The notes under the pieces: model-generated | What the model saw: the letters and a program-made list of their open reading frames with translations, nothing else | Databases searched by the model: none | What the model was told of the DNA's origin: nothing | NCBI GenBank assembly: GCA_905331475.1 | Contig: CAJNYU010003364.1 | Location: 186,001-250,000, forward strand | Origin: Rotaria socialis | Lineage: Eukaryota > Rotifera > Eurotatoria > Philodinida > Philodinidae | Direction of reading: 5' to 3' | DNA: 64,000 nt | Translations under genes and position numbers: made by a program | In this document: piece by piece, positions 1 through 12,592 of the stretch | How the letters are laid out: every line of letters starts with the position of its first letter | Position numbering within the stretch: position 1 is the stretch's first letter

Positions 1-256
1 TATGTACACGGAAACGTTCAAGAGGATGGTTTTTATTTTGGTGAATTAGAGCATGGAGGAAAAGGACTTGTACCATCAAATTTTCTCAAAGAAGTATCAT
101 TACTCAATTCAGATGAAAATATTATTCAGCAAGATAACGAGCAAATGATTACCAATGAAAATAAGGTAAACTAAAACATTATTTTTACTCTGATTATGCT
201 AATGGATTCTTTTTTTAATTCTATTTTGCATTTAGAAATCACCATATTGTCGGTAG
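1..256 (+). CDS. RIMBP: RIM-binding protein, C-terminal SH3 (5' truncated)
   Basis: Two exons are visible: 1-165, in frame from base 1, and 236-256, joined through a GTAAAC donor and a TTTAG acceptor in phase 0, with a TAG stop at 254-256. Exon 1 encodes the last half of an SH3 domain: the acidic EDGFYFGEL strand followed by GKGLVPSNFLKEV at about residues 8-34. This pattern is typical of the third SH3 domain of RIM-binding proteins, which link RIM and voltage-gated calcium channels at presynaptic active zones. The protein ends about 25 residues after the SH3 with a short polar tail. The rest of the gene lies upstream of the window. Another multi-SH3 scaffold is possible because only one partial domain is seen. 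Confidence 0.7.
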
Positions 257-1353
257 GTTTATTGTTTTTATGTTCGCACTTCTCTATCGGTTCCTGACTA
301 GTTTATTTAAAAATCAATTGTTCCCGTGTCCAACTCTTATTCGTCAATTCATTAAGATAAATACAACGATAAACAGAGATACCCGGAGGATGTTAACTGT
401 TTCTATTGTTCACCTACGCTCTATTTAACTATATTCGATTTTGATACCTTCATACAATACAGCTGAGACTAGGACACTTGGCATTGTGTATTGAAGGCGT
501 CAATAGTTCATCAATTGTAAAACTACGCATGAAGAGCCGATAGCAATAAGTCTAATGTTAGATCCAGATCTACTATGTAGAAAAGCTCGTGAATATGAAT
601 TAGTCATCATCATCATCATCACCAGAGATACATACATTTTATAGGCAAGACTTGTAGTTTTTATTCTCAATGGTCTTAACTGGTAGACTAATAAGAATTG
701 TACTTGGAAGCTAGTAAAAAAATCGGTAGATCCCCAGAGCGGAAATAGTTAGTATAGAAAAATCTATTATAATTATCAATTGGGGAGACGCATGAATTAA
801 TTTTAGCCCCATGTTTACTCAAAAGGTTTTTTTAATCTGCATTTTTTATTTGCTTTCTTTGCTCTAGTGGCTCTCATCAAGTATAAATTAAAAGAATATT
901 TCAAAAATATCATTCACATTCTTATGAATCGATCAAAAACAGATTACCTACCAAAAGAAGAAAACTTTATTTGATAGACTAGAAACAATACATTAACTGG
1001 AAGTTTTTAATGATTTATTGAAACAGTGAAACAAATTATCTTATTATTGGAAGAAGAAAAGTACTCAGGTTTTGTTTTCTTTGTAGCTCTTTTTTTTTGT
1101 GGAACAGTCAATGGAAAGCAAACAGTGTCTATGTAAATGTGTATTGTTCCGGTAGTGTATACCTCTCCATATTTTTATTCTATTCGTCTAACATTTTTTT
1201 TTTGTATATAACTTATCCGATGATTAAAATTTTTTGTTTTTCTTTAATCGTTATATTCCAATTTTGTTGTTTTAAATTTATTTTAAAGAAAAGAAGAATA
1301 ATGACAAAGAGAATTTGTACAGTTCTTTTATTTTATTCGAAAAAAAATTCTAT
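257..1353. other. intergenic, convergent gene ends
   Basis: AT-rich sequence between the 3' ends of the SH3 gene and the minus-strand gene. It holds a short ATC/CAT trinucleotide run at about 603-624. A plus-strand open stretch at 1097-1402 is rich in Phe, Cys and Tyr and overlaps a supported minus-strand exon, so I do not call it. I see nothing else. Confidence 0.6.
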
Positions 1354-3004
1354 TCATTTTTCATTTGGATTTTGTTGTACAATGGTTAAATGCGGATCAT
1401 AACTGTGAACTATGTTTTGAAATAATGTTGGAAAACGTTCGGGCAAAAGAAGACGTTCAACGTAAGATGGAGCATTATAGCGAAGTGGAACTTCAGGAAA
1501 TGAAACCAGAACATAACGACTAAAATAAAAAGAGAGTACAGTTTACTTTTGGTAAGACTTCGTTAAAAACAAAAGTATGATTAACCTGCATTTCGATGGT
1601 ATCGAAACAACACGTTGTCCCCCAACAAAAAGAGGTAACTCAGACGTCTCCGGTTCGATGGATAAAGGGCTGCAGATGGGTGGAGAACTATAAAATAAAA
1701 TAAAGCTACCTTTTGAGTATTCTGCCACTATTGTTAAAAGAACGACTAATAAGATTGCCCGCTTTTAAAGACATTTGTTTGTGTTGTATTAGTTAAGCAG
1801 TGAGTTTTTAATATAAAAAAAAAAGCAATTAAATCTTTTGTCGATATTAATAATAGCTTTTGTTTTTGACAGTAGTCAGTAGAAATCGAATTACATATCT
1901 AATTTTCTAGGTTAGAATATTTACTAGACGAACCCCGGCTTTATAGTTGGCTGTGATAAAGATGAAATTGTTGCTCTGGAAGAGTTTAATTTTGATCGTT
2001 GTCGAGAAAACGAGAGTTTTGAAGGTGTTCGTTGTCGAACTAGAACTTGTGAACCAGTTAAAACAGATGAACGACTCGATTTTTGTGGCTGGGAGGAATT
2101 CATAGTTGAAATTGATATATTTGATTGAACAATCGGATCTTTTCTATTATTTCCATTTGTAACTACAAGTGTTGGTGACAATGGAACTGTTGACAATGAT
2201 GGCTTTGATGACACCGGACGTTGAAGTATTTTGGGTTTTGCTTTTCTTTTATTTAAAATTTCGTGAGATTCACTGGGAATATCTCCAAGAAAAGTGACAC
2301 TTTTAACAAGTGGTGAATCACACAAGTCGTCTTGTTGGGTTGATGAGGATTTATCCGATGAATTCAGTGGCATAGGAATAGCTTTTAACAATGAATGACT
2401 AGTATCTGTTGGAGGTGGTGGCAAATTAATAATAACATTATTATCAGTTCTAATTCGTACTGATCGCTTCCGTGTTGTTGTTTGATCATTAGAGGTCTGT
2501 TGTTGTTCGCCATGACCTATATATTTATAATATGTTAGAGATAAATCTTATTTCATCGAGACATACATACAAGCCAACTCTGATGTACTCCATTGTTCAC
2601 GGCTAACAAAATGTTTGCCATTGAAAAGATTTGTTGAACTAGCTGTTAAATTATCTTGTGATGATGAAGGCGTTTGTTCCGTTGAAATACGTTTTCCTTA
2701 TAGTTAAATAAAATTTACATTCATTTTTCTTTATCAAGCGAAATTCTTTTCATTTACCGGTGACAATTTGTCGTTGCATGTTATCAAATTTAAGATCATT
2801 GGAGTAATATAATCGAAATAATTCTTCAATATCATTTCTTGATTGAGCCATACGTTGTGTGAAACTTTTTTTATTTGCTGACTGTCGGAATAGTTTCCTT
2901 CGTAAAATGACCAATGGTGTTGTTGTACTTGTAGCACTAGTTGATTTAGTTGCAACTGACAGTGATCCTGACCACCGTGATGTTGATCGACTTGGATCTC
3001 CCAT
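1354..3004 (-). CDS. Uncharacterised Ser/Thr-rich protein, 407 aa, 5 exons
   Basis: Minus-strand exons are 3004-2758, 2696-2571, 2516-1934, 1687-1586 and 1519-1354, all with GT-AG borders and a sum of 1224 nt. I do not recognise the family. The N-terminal 50 residues are Ser/Thr-rich. A more ordered stretch follows at about 50-80 (SRNDIEELFRLYYSNDLKFD). The middle is long, disordered and rich in Ser, Pro, Gln and Arg, with a PPPP run and a KSVTFLGDIP motif. The last 90 residues look folded again, with SELPLFVGGQRVVSIPSKCS and then VLVSFPEVPLRYNAPSYVER. The start ATG lies only 3 nt after a CTAAG acceptor-like site (AG at 3009-3008), which suggests a trans-spliced leader and supports this start. 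The protein could be a cytoskeletal or signalling scaffold, but nothing proves it. Confidence 0.75.
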
Positions 3005-4420
3005 TGTCTTAGACGAGAATGATAATACTGATTAACAGCAATGTTGATCAAACCAAAAGTAAAAGAAAAAAACTCTCGACGATATACTTGATAATATTTT
3101 TATTTCATTGAGACCTTCTCACTATGCATACATACACCTATTCGATTGCCTTTTGTAGTTTTGTAGTCAATGATGGGTGTAGATGTTGACTTTTCTTTCA
3201 ATATCTAATCAATGGATAAACATAAGATTTTTCTGTCGACTGGATTGTGTAACCCAACGTCGAAGATAATCATAAGTCAACAACACACATGCGTACGCTT
3301 GGCTTCTTAGTTTCGATACAATGCGAAGAAACACATTTGATCGTTGACGAACCAGATGAAAGAGAGAGAGAGAGAAAAGAAAAGAGTGATTGATTTTTTT
3401 ACTCCATATCGCTTTGCCTTGTTTTATTTTGTTTGCACAGTTGGTAGAGTAATGGCACTGCTGCAAGAGATCCTTCTGTTTCTCTTCTTTTCTTTTCTTT
3501 TACTTTTTTCAAATTGCATGAAGTAATTCGGCCGCTCAAGTATTCATGATGGCAGTAGCATGTTATTTTTTTATACCAATCAGTAAAATCAAACACGCAA
3601 AAAAATATAAAGAAGGAAACAATCATTATTTAGCAATAACAGAGAAAAGAAAGTAGCATTCTTATCAAGTGTGAAAGTTATTCAAAAACAAAAAGTTGTT
3701 TTTGTGCTTAATTTGAGAATTAAGTTTGAATATTTTAAATTTAACGACAAGTGTAATTGTCAGCTTAATACTTTTCATTCGTTCTCGAGTAATAAAATCA
3801 ATGAATCTCGAGGAACGAAAAAAAAAAGAGTTTTGTAATTCTGATTGTTTTAATAAAAAATATATATGATTTCCTACTATGTCATTGAATTTTTATTGAT
3901 GTAACTACGTTTCATCTTACGATGAATTAGTTATAAAAGAACGACAAATTTGATAGGGATTTTCGATAATAAAAATTTATATTAGATTTCTTTTTGTTTT
4001 CATTTTTAAACTTGATCTTATAAGGATAATAGTAATCCGGTGAGACATTGCTGACAACGTCAAATTATTGGATTAGTGTCGGCAATTTAAAATTTGAACA
4101 CACAGTTTTTGTTTGTGGCTAGACGCCGTTGACTTGCCATTAAAAATAATATTTTTGACCCATTTTAACGATGTTTTTACAGTAGAAATCAAATTGAAAA
4201 GAAATCAAACACGTCTATAAATGTTGAAATGTACCAAAAACATTAAGTCTCGGTGGCAGCAATATTTGTCCGCACTGTTTTGTTAACTCTATTCACCTTG
4301 CAGTTAGGAAAAAATATTTATTCTTTTGGAAAACTATTGCTTGATAATGAATAAAATCAATTTTTCGATACGATAATGAAGAACTATAAACATGAATTTG
4401 CATTAACATATAAGACTTCA
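3005..4420. other. intergenic
   Basis: AT-rich sequence upstream of the unknown minus-strand gene. It contains a GA microsatellite at about 3360-3375 and poly-A/T runs. Short open stretches at 3209-3626 overlap one another on both strands and show no protein-like composition. No gene is supported. Confidence 0.6.
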
Positions 4421-4422
4421 AC

Positions 4423-4430
4423 TATAAAAG
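4423..4430 (+). promoter_or_regulatory. TATA box
   Basis: TATAAAAG stands in an otherwise gene-free stretch, about 180 bp upstream of a short ORF that encodes a signal-peptide-like sequence (ATG at 4612). Pyrimidine-A steps that could serve as an initiator lie 25-35 bp downstream. A good TATA box is rare among the housekeeping genes here, and the other clear case precedes the secreted mucin-like gene. Confidence 0.4.
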
Positions 4431-4611
4431 AATCGCATATTTCGAGTCAGGTCACAAATCTGCATCGAATAGTTTGCGTTGTACTGAAAAAAAAAATAAT
4501 TTTTTCCTTAGTATAAATGAAACGAAAGTTGGGTCATAACATTAACGTTAAATTAAATATTTTAAAATATAGACTCAAGTGTATTTTCTGTTAAATTCAA
4601 ATAGGATAGCT

Positions 4612-4737
4612 ATGTTTCAAAGAATTGTCTTCATACTTATTCTCGGCTGGTTATTTTTGTTTATTCGATTCAACGAGGAAGGATCACATCTAGTTAAATT
4701 ATGCGGATCTCATAGAATGTATTCGGTTAGTGACTAG
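4612..4737 (+). CDS. Short secreted peptide ORF with insulin-B-like motif (uncertain)
   Basis: This is a 41-codon ORF. Residues 1-20 form a hydrophobic signal-peptide-like stretch (FILILGWLFLFI) after a basic Gln-Arg. Next come NEEGSHLVKLCGSHRMYS and a stop. The LCGSH core resembles the start of insulin/relaxin B chains. A GTTAGT donor-like site at 4726 would allow splicing before the stop. A region at 4805-4895 encodes a Cys cluster (CYCRKC) in one frame, vaguely like an A chain, but no open splice path joins the two. A TATA box lies upstream, and a CAAATAG acceptor-like site ends 7 nt before the ATG. It may be a fast-evolving insulin-like gene, a decayed copy, or chance. Confidence 0.25.
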   Translation: MFQRIVFILILGWLFLFIRFNEEGSHLVKLCGSHRMYSVSD

Positions 4738-5489
4738 TTTCGTTTTAGTGTACGAAACTATTCTTTTTGTAAAAGATTTTCAATGCATGATTTCTTGTTG
4801 CTAGAATATGTCATTATCCTGAACTCGTCGTTACCCGCTAATGTTACTGCCGGAAATGTGACTTGGGTCCTAAAAACTAAGTGCGCTAAAATGTTTATCT
4901 CTCTTTGTTACATCTAATTACAAAGTGATGTAAGAGATGAAACAAGCACACTCTTTCCCCGTCGGAGTTTATCACATAAAAAAAAAAATATTATATTTTA
5001 ACATTACACACAGATTGAGAATGGCATCTAAACTAGAGCTCATCGAGTTCAAGAATATCTGGACCCGGGACCCGAACGTTGTGATCATTTTTTTAGGCTC
5101 GGAATTTAGGGATATTCTTAAAACTCTTAATGAATTTTTCTAATCTGATTCTAATTACTGCTTCAAACATACGATACGTTGTTTTATTTTTTTCCTGTTT
5201 GATGAGTAGGATACTTCACATAGTCTTTTAATGATCCCATAGAGATTCTACAATAGCTAATTTCAAGTGGCCCCTACTCCTAACCGCTCAGCTTCATATA
5301 CTTCTCTTGTAAAAGTTTGTCTAATTCTTCCTTCTAAATAATTGAATGGATTCATTCTTTTTTACAAAAATCAATATATCTGATTCTATGTTTATCTTAC
5401 ATTATATTTTGCTGTGTAAATGCTTTTGTACAGATCAACGAGAGACATGATGTTTATTTTTTTATCAGATCCAGCTTCATTTATATCTG
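4738..5489. other. intergenic
   Basis: AT-rich sequence. It includes the Cys-coding stretch near 4805-4895 discussed with the insulin-like ORF, and an open frame at 4937-5143 without recognisable domains. I do not call a gene. Confidence 0.5.
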
Positions 5490-5850
5490 TCTTAGAATGT
5501 CTTGAATTTCGACTTGAAATAAAGGAATGAAAAGAAAAAATATCATAATGTTGTTCTTTCACGTAGACTTGAACAGGTTAATAATAAATTACATTGATCT
5601 AATGAAATATTAAAAGAATATTCTGATTTACAAAGAAATATCGATTCATTAATATCACATAATAAATAACTAGAAAATGATTTAGAAATTCGACAAAAAA
5701 TAATATTTATTGACAAGAAAATGAAATTGAACAATTAAAACCGAATGAAAATCATCAAGAACGAGACGAAGAAATAAAGATGTTAACGATTTATTGTAGT
5801 TATATTTTAGCTGATCATATTGATAATAATTTCAATATTCAATCCTAATA
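5490..5850 (+). pseudogene. Decayed coiled-coil protein gene
   Basis: Translation in successive plus frames gives lysine-, glutamate- and asparagine-rich heptad-like sequence of one style: RLEQVNNKLH, then SNEILKEYSDLQRNIDSLI, LENDLEIRQK and ENEIEQLKPNENHQERDEEI. Stops and frame changes interrupt it several times, and no intact start or splice path is visible. This fits a dead copy or detached fragment of a long coiled-coil gene such as a golgin, kinesin-adaptor or BICD/Hook-like protein. The family cannot be named from this much. It has no visible link to its neighbours. Confidence 0.45.
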
Positions 5851-6697
5851 TCCTGCCATTTAATATTGTGTAAAGATCATATATATCTCAATTGTTCTTT
5901 TCGTGTTCATTCGTTACACATAACGATGCATCTGTATCTTACTTGACTGAATCCCATAGAATAATTACAGCAAAATTCCAATCAGTTGTATCTTAAATTG
6001 GGTTTCTTCAGTTGTGTGTAGCTAGTTTTCTAAAAAAACGGTTTATTAATTCTGAGATAAAATAACAAAAGATTTAGTCCAATTGACTTGAGACTGTAAT
6101 AATTCTTGCTTTTGTGCTATCGTTTTCTAATTTTTATTTAAATTTTGTAGTAGCTCTATGCACTAGACTCTTTATTTAGAATATTCACATGAGACTAGTT
6201 TTGTTTCCAAACTGAACTAAAATCGTCTCCAAACACTTCGTTTCTCATGAAAATGTTTTATTAATTGCATAATTTGTGTAATCTATGCGTAAGATCTATG
6301 AATATTTAATGATAGAAGCATACAAAAAAGATTATACAATTCAGTTTGATGAAGAAAGTTGTTCTACTGGATATTGTAAAACCGATTTCTCTTTGATCCA
6401 TTTTAAATTATTTGATCGTTCGAAAAAATAGCGTTAAATCGATATGTATGATATATAATTACATTAAATAAAAAAGAAATAAAAAATTGATCATTCAAGT
6501 ATTTCAATCAAGCGCCAAATAAAAAGCAATTTTAATAATCATTTCATATTTTCTTTTTTTTTTTATTTAAAACAAACAAGATGTTAACAATAGCCGTGTA
6601 TAAATGAAATGCATAATAGCACAATTTTCTTTTGTTGATGACATTTTGTGAAACAGTAAAAAAGACGAAAACAATCAAGAATAACAATAACAAGCAT
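5851..6697. other. intergenic, downstream of importin
   Basis: AT-rich sequence between the coiled-coil relic and the 3' end of the importin gene. It contains several A/T homopolymers and no supported gene. Confidence 0.6.
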
Positions 6698-9600
6698 TCA
6701 TTTCTGATTTTGAAGTAGATTTATTGTTGGACCATTTCCAGTAAAGTTAAAGCTTGTTGGTGGTCCAGCAGCAGCTGATTGTGAAAAGTTGTAACCGCCA
6801 GCTTCACGAATTTTATTTGATTCTAAAATATTCGAATTAAAAGATGTTGAGAGCATGAAAATAAAATTTACCTTTTTCTTGTTTTCTTTTTTCTGTATAA
6901 TGAATGATATTTTGTATATGCACACGTTGCTCAGGTGTAACACTTTGTAATAATGCTTGATTATAGCCAGTTGTATCCGCTTGAAGTTCTATCGAATAAG
7001 AAATAATTATAGTTTTTCAAAATTCACAAAAAAGATATTAGATTTTTGAATTTTATACTTTGTAAACTTTCACAGAATATTTGAAATTCATCAATATCTT
7101 CATTAGCTTCAAGTATAGTTGAATATGATTCAAGATCAGTTTCATCTATATCAAAATCGCTGCCTTCATCGTCGTCATCGTCATCATCACCATCAAGTCC
7201 ATCACCAGACATTTCATGATCAGACGCCTTTAATAGAAGAACGAAATAAAACTGTGTCTTTTTGTTTCTATGAAATTTCTACTTTTTTAGAAAGTTTTTC
7301 AAGAAAATCATCTTCATGTTCGATAGTTTCATCTTCACCATCTTCAATATCTACAATTGAACAAATCGATTCTTAGATAATATTTTATTATTTAGATTTT
7401 ACCGCTGGCTACTGAATCATCATCATCATCATCGTCAGTCTCATCATCACTATCTTCTTCTTCATTATGTTGATAAGTTTTCATCAAACCATCATATATT
7501 TGAATACAATTAGGTAATATTTTGGGTACAATACTCGATATGGCTGGATAATAAGTAGCATCAATACGAAGTAGAGTACACAGACCGAGCGCACAAACAC
7601 GACGATCATGAACACCAGCAAATAAAGGACAATCAGTCATCCATTGGTTAAAAAAATTAGCTATTATTGTTTGTGTACTTGGATCATTTGTAGCAACAGT
7701 ATTCAATGTTTGAAAGAATCGATCAGGATTCAACCATAGCATCACAATAAATACTTGAATTAGCATTAGACGTAATTCACTAGTGATGATTTTACGTTGA
7801 AAACGTGTAGCAATTAATTGAACAATTGCAGGAAGAGCCTTGATGACGGGAAAAAAAAAGAGAAGGAATGATGAATTGGAACATTTTTTCAGCTAGAATA
7901 TCAATACTTACAACACTCATGTGATCTTGACATTGAAAAATAACAACTTCCATAAGTTTACCTGCATGTGCCTCGGAATCTTCACCCAAATCATTGACTA
8001 TGACCTACAGAGAAAATAAGATAAAATCATTTGACGAAAACACATAATTATTCAATTGCTAAATATTAGTTTAGATTAAATTTTGATTTAAGATAGATAT
8101 CGATATGAGATGAAGGAACAATTAAAAGGATTTGTATCTATCATCCATTGTTGAAGAGTTATAACTACCCTAATGTGCTCAAAATTTAGCCTAAGTATAA
8201 TTTTGAAATGATCAACGAAAACCGAACATGTTTTCCATGAGATTCTCTTTCGAAAATAACAGATGTTAAGTACAAGAGCATATCATAGCTCTGCCAATTT
8301 AGATATTGAATATCTTGATAAAGAAAACAACCCGGTATTTCCGAAAGTTCTTTGGTCTCATTAAGACTTCTACGATTTTTCTTAAGCAGTAAGTCATATG
8401 CACGAATCTTGTTTGAGATTGTTTTAATCGTAATCGCTTCTTGGTCGTTTTCTCAACCTTGTTGCGTTCAAAACGATTGATGAGAGAAATATTTGTCAGG
8501 AAAAGATGGCAAATATTTTGATGCGCGTCCTTTGTGTATCTTTCTATCTATTATTCTGGCATATTATAGTTAACATTTTTTCCCCATTACACCAAATGAC
8601 ATACGCTGATACTATTTGCATATCATCGAATCTCAATGGACATTTCTACAGTTCTCTTGTTTATAATAAAATCAGATCGATAAAGTTTTCCATTTGATTT
8701 TCTATGATAGAACTACTTACATGTTTACACATTTCAAAAAGGATTTCAAGTCGATCATGTTGCGATACCAATCCTGGAGTATCATTGACAACATAATTAT
8801 GCAAACAATTCATAATTTCTTAATTATAATAATATATGTTAATCGAAAATAAAAACAATAACTATGTTCGATATTCTCTTACCGGCAAAGTAATCAGCAG
8901 CGTCACGATAGAATGCTTCTTTAATTAAATAAAATGCTTGCCACATTACTGGACTAACTGTATTTATTGTTAAAGTATCAATGAGTGTTAAGATTTCTTC
9001 ATAGAAATCTAAAAATTCACAGAAAAACAAAAATCCATAATTCGCGTTGAGCTCATAAACAAAAGAATTTTGATATTTACCAAGAATACCATCACGTAGT
9101 ACTACAGCAATGATTTCAAAAATACTTTGTTCGATTTGTGCAAGGATCTAATTTGAAACAAATATTCTTGAAATTCTATGCTGATAATCTTCAAACTATT
9201 TTCTTACTTCTGGCTTGTCTCCCATACAACTAACAATAGTATCCAATGTATTTAAAACGCCCATAGCAGCAACAGTTTTTTCTTCTGCTTTTGTTTCATC
9301 GCTTGGTGTATTTTCTGAAGCAATAACATGTTTAAAGAATTCTACTAATTGCATTGTCATTTGAACAGCAATAGGTTGTAAATCTTGATCGAATAAGCCG
9401 ACAATTTTTTGTAAAACAATCATAACATCATCAATTTCGGTTTTACGTATTATTTCAATAATACGCATAACAATTATTTGTAGATGTGGGATGATGATTG
9501 CTTTATCTTTTTCACTAGCCTCTGTATCCGATAAAAATAAATTTAATGCCATTGCTGCTTCAATTTGTACCGGTAATGACGTATCATTGCATAAACAGTG

Positions 9601-12592
9601 TATTAAATTTGTTAAGCAACGTGTTGAATTCTCTGGATTAGTATATTCAAGCTTCGAAAAATTTCTCAATGCATAGCAAGCACGTGCACGAAGATAGGCT
9701 ACTGGACTTTGTAATTCAGGAAATAGATATTGCACGATGATATGTTCTAATTGATTAGTAAAAGTTTTCTTCTTTATAAGAACATTTCCAATAACACCTA
9801 ACATATGTAAGACACCATCCTTTTGTTTTGGTGTAATTGTATCATTATGAATAACTGTACCAAGAAAATTAACAGTTTTCATTAGAACATCTTTTCGTTT
9901 GGCTACTGCATCCGATAAAAATAATTCAGCAGCTGAAACTGGACTTATATATTCGTCAAGAATATCTAAATGAAATTAGATTATTAAGTAGAACTAAATT
10001 TTTCCTGAAAACATCTTTATAGGACATACCAAGACGTGCACGGACAAACTCAACTGGTTCATCTTCAAATAATTCAATGTCATCATCATTAATACATAAT
10101 AATGGATAAATAATATCTTGAATCAATACAACAACATGATTTTGAACAATTTTCCATGAAAATGCATGGCGAACACTAAAAGAATAAGATAGACAAATGG
10201 AAAATCATTTTTCTTTCTCAAAACTACCTTTCACGTAAATAATTAAGGCAAAGTTGAACAACACGTGGTGAAACATAAACTTTTTGTCTGTATGCTTCGA
10301 GAATAGCAAAAATAAGTTGTATGACCTTAGCTAAAATAGAGAACTATAGAAATGAAAACTAAAATTGATTAAACTTCATACCTGAATAACCTTTCAAGAA
10401 AAAATTAGCAAATTCAACTTTTTCATGCGATTGTCCTTTAGGTAAATTAGCTGGTGATCCATGTCTAAAAAGAAAAAAAAATTATAAAAAAATAATATCG
10501 CACGATTTTCATCTTCTACCTTTCGAATGTTCGAAGAAGAATATGTAAAGCCCATTTTTTGCATTTCCACCATGGATGTTCAGCTCGATCATCTTCATCG
10601 AGTGCATCTAAACGTTCAGGTAAACGTCGTTCTAAAACCATACAACATGTATCAAGCCATGAGCCCATTGTTTGCGTTGGCAATACTCGAAAACTTAGAT
10701 GAAGCTAAAAGCATGACACATTTTTATGAATGAAATCGCACATACAGGATTCTGTTTTATTTTTGTTTTCACACATGAATCTATTAGGAATATTGGCCTC
10801 TTTCAATATACAGAATTTTTCTTGGCTATCATATAGCTTGAAATTTAATACTCTAGAATGAATATATTCTACTTCGGATGAAAATGATTTTCACTCAGAA
10901 GATTTTTCATTTCGATCGTTATGAATAGGCATTGAGTAACTTGTCTTTATTATTGAAAACAAGCAATAATTAATGATGATGGCAAAGTTAATCATAAAAT
11001 TAAAAGAAAAAACAGTTTTTTCCACTTAAGTAAAATAGGATGATAATTTTTTATACATTGTATAAAAATAAAAATTCAATAGAATTAACTTATAGTTAAC
11101 AAGTTTTTCCGAATGTGTTGAGCATTACCTTCCGAAATATCACATAGAACATTATTTTAGTATTTTAATTGAAACTTATCAAATTCAAAATAGTTTTGAA
11201 TCGTTCTGTCTTTTAAACCAAAAAGCAGCTCGCAATTCACTGATTTTAAATTGAATTGTAGGGTCTCCTGAGATACAAACTGAAAGATGCCTTTAAACTC
11301 CGCTACAATAGGTTTTCATAAAATCTATGGATAGTCATTCGATCTTATCCTACAAAGAAAACCCAGAGACATAATCAGCAATACCAAAAACAACTATGAT
11401 TCTCAATTGAACCAATAATTTTTATAAATAATTAAATTATCTGCGCCTCGATTTTTCTATTCTAGGTTTTATATATAAACATCATCGTATGAATTGAAAA
11501 AGATAAGAAAAAAAACTATAGAAGACGTCTTCTCATTGTCTACAATAAATATTATCTTAAGATTGTCATCTATGAAAATGAATCCGTAAAATATAAAATT
11601 CAATGTTTCAAATAATAGAAAACACCAACATATATTAATTAAGTATATACCTGAATATAAGCATGAAAAATTTTCAAAATTGTTTTTTGTGACAACGCTG
11701 ATTGATCTGAATCATTGTGAGCAAATAATTGCATTAAACGTTGATGAAGGAGTGGTAAGATAACAAGCATAACATCATCCATCGGACCACGATCTTCGGA
11801 TTTTTTATATCTAGAATCCTCTTCGATTTAAAAACCATTGTCAACTATTATGAAAAATGCATACTCATAATGCTGCACAAGTGCATAAAAAACCAACAGA
11901 ACGCTATTCCATGTTTCGATATTGTCCGTTGAAAGACATGCATGAATTTGATTAATAAATTGCGGCCATTTAGATGGAAAATCACATTTAATTAGTGTGC
12001 CTGCTGCTGTAATCAGTTGACATCTTAAATAAAAATGTAGCTAACTTTACAAAAAGATATATGTCAAAAACAGATTTTTTTGCTCAACCTTAGCGGATCT
12101 TTGGTGCGTAGTATCGCATCAATAAGAATATTTCGTAAATAATCTTTATCGGCATCAGATATAGGAGAAGCTCTTTGCGGATGATCGCCATTTGTTTTCG
12201 AGACATCAATGTTTACAGCACTTGCTAATGCAAGAATGTCAGGATCAGCTGTTGCACTCGGGTCGGTTCCATCAGGCCAATTTGTGTTAACATAGTTTTT
12301 TAAGTAGATAGCTCCTAAGAGAAAGAGAATTCGTTTATTAATTTTGTTTTATTGAAAGCATTAAACAATTCAATACCAGCTTGTCGAGCACCCATATCAC
12401 ATTGTTCACTGAGAATAATTTGAATGAGACATGGGATAAAACCGGGTGTTTTAGAGAACTAAAAAGTACCACTTTTTTAAAGTAACAGTTTAGAACACAA
12501 TAGCATACTTGAGCAAGTTTTTCTTCGGCTTGCTGACGCAATTGAGGCGCAAGTGTAGCTTGAAGTGATTCGATTACTGGAGCAAGATCCAT
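6698..12592 (-). CDS. IPO7: Importin-7/8 (karyopherin beta family), 19 exons
   Basis: Nuclear import receptor that carries cargo such as ribosomal proteins, histone H1 and SMADs in RanGTP-dependent fashion. Exons (minus): 12592-12509, 12458-12377, 12314-12089, 12023-11865, 11810-11651, 10704-10520, 10464-10382, 10330-10228, 10175-10030, 9965-9208, 9147-9081, 9008-8883, 8818-8721, 8004-7912, 7838-7403, 7353-7283, 7227-7059, 6988-6872, 6822-6698. The predicted protein is 1095 aa, close to the family's ~1040. Family landmarks are the N-terminal importin-beta motif (MDLAPVIESLQATL, RQAGAIYLKNYV), the PWWKCKKWALHIL block, KDGVLHMLG, MGVLNTLDT, DRRVCALGLC, a long Asp/Glu-rich segment and the terminal EAGGYNFS...FNFTGNGP. 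The start follows an acceptor-like TTTAG by 13 nt. Introns 5 (946 bp) and 13 (716 bp) are far longer than the rest. The small acidic exon 7353-7283 is the least certain. Confidence 0.95.

Noticed and set aside
1097-1402. 101-codon plus-strand open frame
   Set aside because: Phe/Tyr/Cys-rich from T-rich DNA and overlapping a supported minus-strand coding exon at 1519-1354.
8506-8697. Hydrophobic ORF inside importin intron 13
   Set aside because: Short, opposite strand, no domain and no splice or promoter support.
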